Of a stretch of 64,000 nt of DNA, positions 16,528-24,883 are shown piece after piece. The notes under the pieces are model-generated. The model ran no database searches. It had not been told where the DNA came from and was given only the letters and a program-made list of their open reading frames with translations. Numbering within the stretch: position 1 is the stretch's first letter; every line of letters starts with the position of its first letter. Source of the stretch: Collimonas rhizosphaerae (GTDB taxonomy: Bacteria > Pseudomonadota > Gammaproteobacteria > Burkholderiales > Burkholderiaceae_D); contig NZ_JBANDC010000002.1 in NCBI RefSeq assembly GCF_038896935.1, forward strand, positions 186,001-250,000, in the 5' to 3' direction. Made by a program: the position numbers and the translations under genes.

Positions 16528-17280
16528 TTAAGCCTGGTCGTTGACTTCAACGAATTCATCGCCGGCTGCGCCTTTGATTGCTTCAACCACGTCGTTCACT
16601 GCATTGGCGCGGCCTTCCAGGATCGCATCGGCAACACCGCGAGCGTACAGGGCGATTGCCTTGGACGAGTCGTCGTTGCCAGGGATGACGTAAGTCACGC
16701 CGTCTGGCGAGTGGTTGGTGTCAACCACGCCGATAACCGGGATGCCCAGCTTGGCGGCTTCAGTGATGGCGCCCTTGTGGTAACCGACGTCGATCACGAA
16801 GATGGCGTCAGGAATGCCGCCCATGTCCTTGATGCCGCCGATAGCTTTTTGCAGCTTGATCAGCTCACGCTGGAACATCAGGCCTTCTTTTTTGCTCAGC
16901 TTCTCAACCGAACCGTCTTCGATCGAAGCTTCCATTTCTTTCAGGCGCTTGATCGAGGTCTTGATGGTCTTGAAGTTGGTCAGCATGCCGCCCAACCAGC
17001 GCTGGTCGACGAAAGGCGAACCCGAACGTGCTGCTTCAGCTGCCACGATTTCGCGCGCTTGGCGCTTGGTGCCGACAAACAGGATGTTGCCGCGGTTGGA
17101 CGACAGTTGGCGGATGTACTTCATCGCCTCCTGGTACATGCCCAGGGTCTTTTCCAGGTTGACGATATGAATCTTGTTGCGGTGACCGAAGATGAACGGC
17201 GCCATCTTTGGGTTCCAGAAACGGGTTTGGTGACCGAAATGGACACCGGCTTCCAGCATTTCACGCATTGTTACGGACAT
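16528..17280 (-). CDS. rpsB: 30S ribosomal protein S2
   Basis: S2 is the large acidic-coiled-coil protein of the small subunit head. From the ATG at 17280 the product is 250 aa, beginning SVTMREMLEAGVHFGHQTRF, with FIFGHRNKIHIVNLEKTL and PDAIFVIDVGYHKGAITEA. GGAG lies seven bases before this ATG, so the possible longer frame to 17334 is rejected. It heads the minus-strand run and diverges from map across a 331-base spacer. Confidence 0.97.
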   Translation of the reverse strand: MSVTMREMLEAGVHFGHQTRFWNPKMAPFIFGHRNKIHIVNLEKTLGMYQEAMKYIRQLSSNRGNILFVGTKRQAREIVAAEAARSGSPFVDQRWLGGMLTNFKTIKTSIKRLKEMEASIEDGSVEKLSKKEGLMFQRELIKLQKAIGGIKDMGGIPDAIFVIDVGYHKGAITEAAKLGIPVIGVVDTNHSPDGVTYVIPGNDDSSKAIALYARGVADAILEGRANAVNDVVEAIKGAAGDEFVEVNDQA

Positions 17281-17611
17281 AATTTTCTCCAGGGTTAGGT
17301 CTGGAACCCGCTCAGTCACCGTTGACGCCAGCATTGCAGCCGGGCAAAAAACAGCACCCTTTTCGAGCGGATTCGCGCTTTTAAAACCAATTTAAACATC
17401 AAATAAACTACACAAACATCGACATAGCCGAATAGCAATTCGAGCTAACCCAAGATTGTACCCCAAAACCCCTGACTTCTTCAAGCGCCACGAGGCATAT
17501 CTTTCAGCGCATCTGCGTGGCCTCGTTTATAATCGACATCTAACTGAATCCGGGCGTTTTTTGCGCCTTTTGCTAAAGAATTCACCGAATTTTCTCGATT
17601 TTTCCTATCTT
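17281..17611. other. Divergent rpsB/map spacer
   Basis: This 331-base stretch holds no convincing gene; the reading frame upstream of map at 17456 lacks any recognisable protein. It must contain the rpsB promoter and leader on the minus strand and the map promoter on the plus strand. It is AT-richer than the surrounding coding DNA. I could not identify a rpsB promoter or S2 autoregulatory fold by eye. Confidence 0.6.
17528..17533 (+). promoter_or_regulatory. Candidate map -10 box
   Basis: A perfect TATAAT lies 79 bases before the map ATG. The best -35-like hexamer (TTTCAG at 17502) is 20 bases away, longer than ideal, so the call relies mainly on the -10. Confidence 0.4.
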
Positions 17612-18433
17612 ATGACCTCCATCTCCATTAAAACCGCCGAGGATATCGCCGGCATGCGCGTCGCCGGCAGGCTGGCCTCGGAAGTACTCGATTACATCAC
17701 GCCATTCGTCAAGGCCGGCGTCACCACCGGCGAGCTGGACCGCCTGTGCCACGAGTACATGACAAATGTGCAAGACACCATCCCTGCCCCGCTGAATTAT
17801 TGCCCGCCTGGTTATACGCCGTACCCGAAAGCCATCTGCACCTCGGTCAACGACGTCATCTGCCACGGCATCCCGGGCGACAAGGTGCTGAAAAACGGCG
17901 ACGTGGTCAATCTCGACATTACCGTCATCAAGAATGGCTACCATGGCGACACCAGCCGCATGTTTTATGTCGGCGAACCGTCGATCATGGCCAAGCGCCT
18001 GGGCGACATCACCTATGAGTGCATGTGGCTGGGCATTGCCAAGATCAAACCCGGCGCGCACCTGGGCGATATCGGCCATGTGATCCAGCAGCACGCCGAA
18101 AAAGCCGGCTACAGCGTGGTCCGCGAATTCTGCGGCCATGGCATCGGCAAGGTGTTCCATGAAGAGCCGCAAGTATTGCATTACGGCCGTCCAGGCACGC
18201 TGGAGCGGCTGGAAGCGGGCATGATTTTCACGGTCGAGCCGATGATCAACGCCGGCCGCCGCGATATCCGCGAAATGGGCGACGGCTGGACCATCAAGAC
18301 CAAGGATCGCAGCCTGTCCGCCCAATGGGAACATACCGTACTGGTGACCGAAACCGGCTACGAAGTATTGACCGTCTCCAAGGACACTCCGCCCCCGCCC
18401 GCCTTTATCCAGCAAGCGACTGCCGCCGCTTAA
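17612..18433 (+). CDS. map: Type I methionine aminopeptidase
   Basis: Map removes the initiator methionine from new proteins. From the ATG at 17612 the product is 273 aa (E. coli 264). The five metal ligands can be placed: Asp in VVNLDITV and Asp in YHGDTSRMF, His in FCGHGIG, Glu in FTVEPMIN and Glu in QWEHTVLVT. An upstream start would add 52 unrelated residues and is rejected. glnD starts three bases after its stop, so the two are co-transcribed. Confidence 0.96.
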   Translation: MTSISIKTAEDIAGMRVAGRLASEVLDYITPFVKAGVTTGELDRLCHEYMTNVQDTIPAPLNYCPPGYTPYPKAICTSVNDVICHGIPGDKVLKNGDVVNLDITVIKNGYHGDTSRMFYVGEPSIMAKRLGDITYECMWLGIAKIKPGAHLGDIGHVIQQHAEKAGYSVVREFCGHGIGKVFHEEPQVLHYGRPGTLERLEAGMIFTVEPMINAGRRDIREMGDGWTIKTKDRSLSAQWEHTVLVTETGYEVLTVSKDTPPPPAFIQQATAAA

Positions 18434-18436
18434 GAC

Positions 18437-20989
18437 ATGACGACACTTGCCGCCACACTCAAAAAACAGCTTAGGACCGAGCGGCAAACCATCATCTCAG
18501 CCTTTCTGGCGGACGGTAAACCCGGCGAACTGCTGACCGCTCTGCGGCGCAGCGTCGACATCGCCCTGACGCAAGCCTGGAAAATGCTGGAGCTGCCGTC
18601 CAGCGCAGCGCTGGTGGCGGTCGGCGGTTACGGCCGCGGCGAACTGTTTCCGCATTCCGACGTCGACGTCCTGATCCTGCTGGAGGCCAGCCCGGACGCC
18701 GCGCTGAAAGCCACGCTGGAGCAGCTGGTGCAGCTGTTCTGGGATATCGGACTCGAAATCGGCCACAGCATCCGCACCGTGGATGAGTGCCTGAGCGAAT
18801 CCGCCGCCGACATCACGGTCCAGACCAGCCTGCTGGAAGCACGGCTGGTGAGCGGCAGCCACCCGCTGTTCCTGCAGCTGCAGGAACGCTGCAGCGCGGC
18901 CATGGATGCCTGCGCCTTTTTCCAGGGAAAGATCCTGGAAATGCAGCAGCGCCACGTGAAATATGAAGATACGCCCTACAGCCTGGAGCCGAACTGCAAG
19001 GAAAGCCCGGGCGGCCTGCGCGACCTGCAAGTGATCCTGTGGGTGGCGAAGGCTGCCGGCCTTGGCGAATCCTGGCCCAAGCTGGCCCAGCGCGGCCTGA
19101 TCACGGCCGCCGAGGCGCGCCAGCTGGCGCGCCAGGAGCGCGCTTTCAAGGATATCCGGATTCGCCTGCACATCTATACCAACCGCCGCGAAGACCGGCT
19201 GGTGTTTGACGTCCAGACCCCGATCGCCGAAGCGCTCGGCTTCCAGACCACGGAAACCCGGCGCGCCAGCGAATACCTGATGCAGCGTTATTACTGGGCG
19301 GCCAAGGCGGTAACCCAGCTCAACACCATCCTGCTGCAGAACATCGAAGTGCAGTTGTTCCCGCAACCGATGGTGCCGCAACGCATCAACGACCGCTTCA
19401 ACCACCTGAACCGCCTGATCGACATCGCCCACGACGACCTGTTCAAGACCACGCCGTCGGCGATGCTGGAACTGTTCCTGCTGCTGGCCCAGCACAGCGA
19501 GCTGAAGGACATGACCGCGCGCACCAGGCGCGCCTTGTGGCACGCCCGCGTCAAGATCGACAACAGCTTTCGCCGCGATCCGCACAACCGCTCGCTGTTC
19601 ATCCAGATCATCCAGGCGCCGCAAGGGATTACCCATGCGCTGCGCGGCATGAACCAGACCAGCATCCTCGGCCGCTACCTGCCGAACTTCCGCCGCATCG
19701 TCGGCCAGATGCAGCACGACCTGTTCCATGTCTACACCGTGGACCAGCACATCCTGATGGTGGTGCGCAATGTGCGCCGCTTCACGATGAGCGAGCATGC
19801 GCATGAATATCCGTTCTGCAGCCAGCTGATCGCCAACTTCCCGCGCTCCTGGCTGCTGTATGTCGCCGCCCTGTTCCACGACATCGCCAAAGGCCGCGGC
19901 GGCGACCACTCCAAGCTGGGCATGACCGACGCCCTGCATTTCTGCCAGCAGCACGGCTTGCCGCCGGCGGATACCGCGCTGGTGGTGTTCCTGGTCGAGC
20001 ACCACCTGACCATGTCGCAGGTAGCGCAGAAACAGGACCTGTCGGATCCCGAAGTCATCCTCAATTTTGCCAATACGGTCAAGGACGAACGGCACCTGAC
20101 CGCGCTCTACCTGCTGACCGTGGCCGACATCCGCGGCACCAGTCCCAAGGTATGGAACGCCTGGAAAGGCAAGCTGCTGGAAGACCTGTACCGCATGACC
20201 TTGCGCGTGCTCGGCGGCGAAGCGCCGTCGGCTGACCGCGAGCTGAAAAACCGCCAGGAAGAAGCGCTGAAAACGCTGCGCCTGTACGGCCTGGCGGAAG
20301 ACGCCCATGAAACCCTGTGGCGCCAGCTCGACGTTGCCTATTTCCTGCGCCACGACGCCTCCGACATCGCCTGGCAAACCCGTTCCTTCTACAACCAGAC
20401 CGACAGCGCAAGCCCGATCGTCAAATGCCGCCTGGCGCCGATCGGCGAGGGCCTGCAGGTCGCGGTCTACACCAAGGACCGGAGCGACCTGTTCATCCGC
20501 ATCTGCAGCTATTTCGACAGCAAGAATTTCAGCATCCTGGATGCCAAGATCCAAACGACCAAGCAAGGCTACGCGCTCGATTCTTTCCTGATCAGCGCGC
20601 CGCTGTTCGCCAAGCACTACCGCGACATCATCAACCTGATCGAGCATGAACTGACCCTGCTGCTGCAAGCCGACAGTCCCCTGCCGGCGCCGTCCAAGGG
20701 ACGCCTGTCGCGCCTGTCGCGCACCTTCCCTGTGACGCCGACGGTCGACCTGCGCCCCGACGAGCGCGGCCAGTATTACCTGCTGTCGATTACAGCCAAC
20801 GACCGCACCGGGCTGCTGTTTTCCGTCGCCAGCGTACTGGCCAAGCACAAGATCAATTTGCATACGGCCAAGATCATGACGCTCGGCGAACGGGTCGAAG
20901 ACGTATTCCTGGTCGACGGCAACGCGCTCAACCACGCGCGCTTGCAGATCCAGCTTGAAACCGACCTGCTGGATGCGCTGCATATCTGA
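18437..20989 (+). CDS. glnD: Bifunctional PII uridylyltransferase / uridylyl-removing enzyme
   Basis: GlnD senses glutamine and adds or removes UMP on PII proteins, setting nitrogen assimilation. The 850-aa product has the nucleotidyltransferase motif GGYGRGELFPHSDVD at residues 63-77, a helical PII-binding region, an HD hydrolase domain with FHDIAKGRGGDHS starting near residue 480, and two C-terminal ACT domains (about 676-750 and 780-850) for glutamine binding. It follows map by three bases. Its proximity to cyanophycin (nitrogen reserve) genes may be chance, but both concern nitrogen status. Confidence 0.96.
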   Translation: MTTLAATLKKQLRTERQTIISAFLADGKPGELLTALRRSVDIALTQAWKMLELPSSAALVAVGGYGRGELFPHSDVDVLILLEASPDAALKATLEQLVQLFWDIGLEIGHSIRTVDECLSESAADITVQTSLLEARLVSGSHPLFLQLQERCSAAMDACAFFQGKILEMQQRHVKYEDTPYSLEPNCKESPGGLRDLQVILWVAKAAGLGESWPKLAQRGLITAAEARQLARQERAFKDIRIRLHIYTNRREDRLVFDVQTPIAEALGFQTTETRRASEYLMQRYYWAAKAVTQLNTILLQNIEVQLFPQPMVPQRINDRFNHLNRLIDIAHDDLFKTTPSAMLELFLLLAQHSELKDMTARTRRALWHARVKIDNSFRRDPHNRSLFIQIIQAPQGITHALRGMNQTSILGRYLPNFRRIVGQMQHDLFHVYTVDQHILMVVRNVRRFTMSEHAHEYPFCSQLIANFPRSWLLYVAALFHDIAKGRGGDHSKLGMTDALHFCQQHGLPPADTALVVFLVEHHLTMSQVAQKQDLSDPEVILNFANTVKDERHLTALYLLTVADIRGTSPKVWNAWKGKLLEDLYRMTLRVLGGEAPSADRELKNRQEEALKTLRLYGLAEDAHETLWRQLDVAYFLRHDASDIAWQTRSFYNQTDSASPIVKCRLAPIGEGLQVAVYTKDRSDLFIRICSYFDSKNFSILDAKIQTTKQGYALDSFLISAPLFAKHYRDIINLIEHELTLLLQADSPLPAPSKGRLSRLSRTFPVTPTVDLRPDERGQYYLLSITANDRTGLLFSVASVLAKHKINLHTAKIMTLGERVEDVFLVDGNALNHARLQIQLETDLLDALHI

Positions 20990-21034
20990 TCCATCCTGTT
21001 TTTGTTTTTTATCCTTTTTAATTTCTTGCCTCTC

Positions 21035-21781
21035 ATGACCGAACCATTACGCCTTTCCAAACGCATGTCAGAACTCGGGCTATGCTCGCGCCGCGAAGCC
21101 GATGAATGGATCGCACGCGGCTGGGTCCGGGTCGACGGCGTGGTCGTATCGGAACTCGGCAGCAAAGTCCTGCCCAGCCAGCGCATCAGCGTGGAGCGCC
21201 AGGCCGCGGCCGAACAATCGAAACGCGTCACCATCCTGATCAACAAGCCGGTCGGCTACGTCAGCGGCCAGGCCGAAGACGGCTACCAGCCGGCGGTGGC
21301 GCTGGTCAAGGAAGCCAACCGCTGGAGCGAGGACCGCTCGCCGACCTTGTTCCATCCGACCCAGCTGCGCAGCCTGGTGCCGGCCGGCCGCCTCGACATC
21401 GACTCGGTCGGCCTGCTGGTGCTGACCCAGGACGGCCGCATCGCCAAGCACCTGATCGGCGAAGAAACCAGCGTCGACAAGGAATACCTGGTGCGGGTGC
21501 GCTACACCAAGGGCGACAAGCTGCCCGACGCCGAACTGCGCCGCCTCAACCACGGCCTGACGCTGGACGGCAAGAAGCTCAAGCCAGCCATCGTCAAATG
21601 GCAAAACGACGACCAGCTGAGCTTTACTTTGCGGGAAGGCAAAAAACGCCAGATCCGCCGCATGTGCGACATGGTCGGCCTCAAGGTGCTGGGATTGAAA
21701 CGGGTGCGTATCGGCGGCGTGAAGCTGGGGAATTTGCCTGAAGGGCAATGGCGCTACCTGGGCGCGGACGAACAGTTCTGA
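21035..21781 (+). CDS. rRNA pseudouridine synthase, RsuA/RluF-like
   Basis: This 248-aa enzyme isomerises a uridine in rRNA. An N-terminal S4 RNA-binding domain (LSKRMSELGLCSRREADEWI) is followed by the catalytic domain with LINKPVGYVSG, the catalytic-Asp motif GRLDIDSVGLLVLT, and GKKRQIRRMCDMVGLKVLGL. The C-terminal end resembles RluF (23S U2604) more than RsuA, but it lacks the long basic tail of E. coli RluF, so the exact target site is unproven. The ATG at 21035 directly precedes TEPLRLSKRM; the extension to 21002 is hydrophobic and rejected. Confidence 0.88.
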   Translation: MTEPLRLSKRMSELGLCSRREADEWIARGWVRVDGVVVSELGSKVLPSQRISVERQAAAEQSKRVTILINKPVGYVSGQAEDGYQPAVALVKEANRWSEDRSPTLFHPTQLRSLVPAGRLDIDSVGLLVLTQDGRIAKHLIGEETSVDKEYLVRVRYTKGDKLPDAELRRLNHGLTLDGKKLKPAIVKWQNDDQLSFTLREGKKRQIRRMCDMVGLKVLGLKRVRIGGVKLGNLPEGQWRYLGADEQF

Positions 21782-21788
21782 AGGAATA

Positions 21789-21804
21789 CGGCCCGCGAGG
21801 GCCG
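21789..21804. terminator. Hairpin between convergent pseudouridine synthase and DUF1854 genes
   Basis: A perfect six-pair GC stem (CGGCCC / GGGCCG) with a GCGA tetraloop occupies the short spacer between two convergent stop codons. There is no T-run, so termination is only inferred. Confidence 0.4.
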
Positions 21805-21811
21805 CTGCCGG

Positions 21812-22282
21812 TTACAGGAAACGATCCAGGATCTTGCGGCTGGCCTTGTCCAGCGCCTGGGTGTCGCGGATCAGGAACTGCACGCCATGGCTGTCGGCGA
21901 TCAGCAGGCTGGTCGCCACGATGCGCCGGATGTCCTCTTCGCCTTTCAGCGTGAAAGAAGCATCGCCGCGATTGGTTTCCACATACCACGTGCTCGGCGC
22001 GGTGAAACTGGAAACCCGCTGGATACGCCGGATTTCCGGCATGAATTCGCGGCTCGCCAGTTCTTTTTCAACCATCGCCCGGGTTTCGCCGGGCAAATCG
22101 CTCAAGCGTGAAATCCAGGCCAGTTCCTGGCCGTCGCCGTTCACCAGCGAAATGCCGTCGTCCGGCGCGCCGATAGGAAAGGCGCGCACCGGCACCACGC
22201 CTTCATGCACCTCGCCGTTGACCGCGGTGTACACCAGGCGGCCGAAGGCATTGCGGCTGAGTTTGAAATCATGGCTTGTCAT
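21812..22282 (-). CDS. Cyanophycin-associated DUF1854 family protein
   Basis: This 156-aa protein has no signal peptide or membrane segment. Seen: FKLSRNAFGRLVYTAVNGE at the start, IPFRRIQ-like ISRLSDLPGETR in the middle, FTAPSTWYVETNRGDASFTL and a closing DTQALDKASRKILDRFL. I recognise it as DUF1854, a family described as associated with cyanophycin metabolism because it travels with cphA genes and with an ABC transporter like the one here. Its ATG overlaps the transporter stop by four bases (ATGA), so the two are co-translated. The biochemical function is unknown to me; a cytosolic partner or regulator of the transporter is possible. Confidence 0.8.
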   Translation of the reverse strand: MTSHDFKLSRNAFGRLVYTAVNGEVHEGVVPVRAFPIGAPDDGISLVNGDGQELAWISRLSDLPGETRAMVEKELASREFMPEIRRIQRVSSFTAPSTWYVETNRGDASFTLKGEEDIRRIVATSLLIADSHGVQFLIRDTQALDKASRKILDRFL

Positions 22283-24591
22283 GCTGCCCTCTCGTCACTG
22301 TCTTCGCTGTCTTCATCGACCAGGGTCGGCTCGGTATCCGCATTGCGCAGCTGCGCCTGGTAGAGGCGGTAATAAGCGCCTTCGCGCAGCATCAGTTCGT
22401 CATGGCTGCCGACTTCGACGATCTGGCCGCGGTCCAGCACCACCAGCCGGTCGGCCTTGCGCAAGGTCGACAAGCGATGTGCAATCGCAATCGTGGTGCG
22501 GCCCTGCACCAGGTTATCCAGCGCTTTCTGGATTTCCTTTTCGGTGGTGGTGTCGACCGACGAGGTAGCCTCGTCCATGATCAGGATACGCGGATCGATC
22601 AGCAAGGCGCGCGCAATCGAGATGCGCTGGCGCTCGCCGCCGGACAACGCCTGGCCGCGTTCGCCTACCAGCGAGTCGTAGCCTTGCGGCAGGCGCAGGA
22701 TGAATTCATGGGCATGGGCGGCGCGCGCGGCGGCGACGATTTCTTCGCGCGTGGCTTCCGGCTTGCCGTAGCAGATGTTCTCCGCAATGGTGCCGAAGAA
22801 CAGGAACGGCTCTTGCAGCACCAGGCCGATATTGCGGCGGTATTCCGAGATCGGCATGGAGCGGATATCGACGCCGTCGATCCGTATCGATCCTTCCGAT
22901 ACGTCGTAGAAACGGCAGATCAGGTTGACCAGCGTGCTCTTGCCGGAGCCGCTATGGCCTACCAGGCCGATCATCTCGCCCGGCGCAATGGTCAGGTTGA
23001 CGTCGCGCATGACCGCCCGGTTGCCGTAGCGGAAACCGATGTTGCGCAATTCGATGGCGCCTTTCACATGCTCCAGGTGCACCGGGTTGGCCGGTTCCGG
23101 CACGCTCGACACGTGGTCCAGGATTTCAAAGATGCGCTTGGCGCCGACCGCGGCTTTTTGCGTCACCGACACGATACGGCTCATCGAATCGAGGCGGGTA
23201 TAGAAGCGGCTGATGTAAGCCAGGAACGAGGCCAGCACACCGACCGTGATTTCGTTTTTCGAGACCTGCCAGATGCCGAACACCCAGACCACCAGCAGCC
23301 CGACTTCAGTCAGCAAGGTGACCGTCGGCGAGAACAGGGACCAGATCTTGTTGACGCGGTCGTTGACCAGCAGGTTGTGCTGGTTGGCGTCGCGGAAACG
23401 CCCGGCTTCGCGCTTTTCCTGGGCAAACGCCTTGACTACGCGGATCCCCGGGATGGTGTCGGCCAGGACATTGGTCACTTCGGCCCAGATGCGGTCGATC
23501 TTTTCAAAGCCGTGCTTCAGCCGGTCACGCACCAGGTGGATCATCCAGGCAATGAACGGCAGCGGCACCAGGGTCACCAGCGCCAGCCAGGGATTGATCG
23601 AGAACAGGATCACCGCGGTCATGACGATCATCAGCACGTCGATCGCGAAATCCAGCAGGTGCAAGGACAGGAACACGCAGATGCGGTCGCTTTCCGAGCC
23701 GATGCGCGCCATCAGGTCGCCGGTGCGCTTGCCGCCGAAATATTCCTGCGACAGGCGCAGCAGATGTTCATAGGTAGTGGTGCGCAAATTGGCGCCGATG
23801 CGCTCGCTGACCAAGGCCAGGATATAGGTGCGGGCCCAGCCCAGGCTCCACGCCACCAGGGCGGAAGCCAGCAGGCCGGACAGGTAGAGCTTGACCAGGT
23901 CATGGTTGATCGGCTTGCCGTTCTGATAAGGAATCAGCACATTGTCCATCAGCGGGCCCATCAGGTACGGCGGCACCAGGGTGGCGGCGGTCGAGATCAG
24001 CATCAGGATAAAACCGAGCAGCAGCATGCCCTTGTACGGCGTGGCGAAACGCGCCAGCCGGAACAAGGCCCAGGTTGAGGACGGTGCTTCCCCTTTTTCC
24101 GGGCAGATCAGGCATTCGTCGCTGCCCGGCGGCAGCGGCGCCTGGCATTGCGGGCAAAGCGCCTGCTCCTGGCGCGCGGCGGAACGCCCGGCCAGGTAAT
24201 CGTCGCGCTGCTGCTCGAAGAGCTTGATCAGGCGCAGCGCTTCCAGGTTGAGGCCAAGCGTGTAGCGCCAGCAAGCCAGCTGCCGCTGCTCGTCGCACAG
24301 CTCCAGGCTGCCGACGCCGGCATGGTCGTGGTGGCCCAGCGTCAGGCCGGGCCGGTAAGCCCATTCGCGCCAGCTGCTGTCCTGCTCCATCTTGGCCAGC
24401 AGGCGGCGATTGGTGAGCAATACCGTGCCGCGCGCAAAATGCAGTGAAGCGTTGAGATCAATCTCCAGCGACGCTAGCACTTCTTCGTCCGGAACCAGTA
24501 AAGTTGCTATTTCAGCACGCAAATCGGCGGGCAGGATATGGGATAAATAATTACCGGGAGTAGGCACAGGGGATAAAGGGTTGCTTTTCAT
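22279..24591 (-). CDS. ABC exporter (fused permease-ATPase) with N-terminal CxxC domain, cyanophycin-associated
   Basis: This 770-aa protein is a half-size type IV exporter with an unusual N-terminal extension of about 170 residues. The extension has a region reminiscent of a PH-like fold (ARGTVLLTNRRLLAKM) and a zinc-ribbon-like pair, CPQC and CLIC, around residues 145-165. Six membrane helices follow from about 180, then the ATPase with Walker A GHSGSGKST, signature LSGGERQRISIARALL, Walker B ILIMDEATSS and the H-loop AHRLSTL, all intact. Substrate is unknown; its head-to-head position with cphA' and overlap with DUF1854 suggest a role in cyanophycin handling, perhaps amino acid or dipeptide export. 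A lipid or drug exporter is the alternative. Confidence 0.85.
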   Translation of the reverse strand: MKSNPLSPVPTPGNYLSHILPADLRAEIATLLVPDEEVLASLEIDLNASLHFARGTVLLTNRRLLAKMEQDSSWREWAYRPGLTLGHHDHAGVGSLELCDEQRQLACWRYTLGLNLEALRLIKLFEQQRDDYLAGRSAARQEQALCPQCQAPLPPGSDECLICPEKGEAPSSTWALFRLARFATPYKGMLLLGFILMLISTAATLVPPYLMGPLMDNVLIPYQNGKPINHDLVKLYLSGLLASALVAWSLGWARTYILALVSERIGANLRTTTYEHLLRLSQEYFGGKRTGDLMARIGSESDRICVFLSLHLLDFAIDVLMIVMTAVILFSINPWLALVTLVPLPFIAWMIHLVRDRLKHGFEKIDRIWAEVTNVLADTIPGIRVVKAFAQEKREAGRFRDANQHNLLVNDRVNKIWSLFSPTVTLLTEVGLLVVWVFGIWQVSKNEITVGVLASFLAYISRFYTRLDSMSRIVSVTQKAAVGAKRIFEILDHVSSVPEPANPVHLEHVKGAIELRNIGFRYGNRAVMRDVNLTIAPGEMIGLVGHSGSGKSTLVNLICRFYDVSEGSIRIDGVDIRSMPISEYRRNIGLVLQEPFLFFGTIAENICYGKPEATREEIVAAARAAHAHEFILRLPQGYDSLVGERGQALSGGERQRISIARALLIDPRILIMDEATSSVDTTTEKEIQKALDNLVQGRTTIAIAHRLSTLRKADRLVVLDRGQIVEVGSHDELMLREGAYYRLYQAQLRNADTEPTLVDEDSEDSDERAA

Positions 24592-24883
24592 CTAAACGGC
24601 ATGGTGTGTCCGCATGCATGCACGGATCGGATTGAATTTTGTGTGAAATCGCCTCAAATGGCGCACATCGTCTGCCGCAAGTATTATATCCTATCGTGTT
24701 TTTCGGAAACGTTACATTTCGTTACCATAACCCTATCATTTTGCTATTTTAAGTGAGCTTCTGTAAACCGATTCGTGCATTAGCGCGTTACAGATAGTTG
24801 CAGGGTGTTGAACCGGCACCAGAAAACAAGAAAAAAATTTTCAGCACGAACGCAGCCCTATTGCATAGCCTCATTGCTCACTC
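24592..24883. promoter_or_regulatory. Divergent promoter region of the cyanophycin cluster
   Basis: This 292-base spacer between the ABC exporter and cphA' is AT-rich compared with its flanks and must drive both directions. No clear sigma-70 promoter was found by eye; TTGCTA at about 24740 with TAAACC 17 bases later is only a weak match. cphA' has no evident Shine-Dalgarno before its ATG. No gene was seen. Confidence 0.5.

Noticed and set aside
18497..20983. 828-codon open frame antisense to glnD
   Set aside because: It mirrors glnD over its whole length and shows no domain; long antisense frames are expected in high-GC DNA where third positions are G or C.
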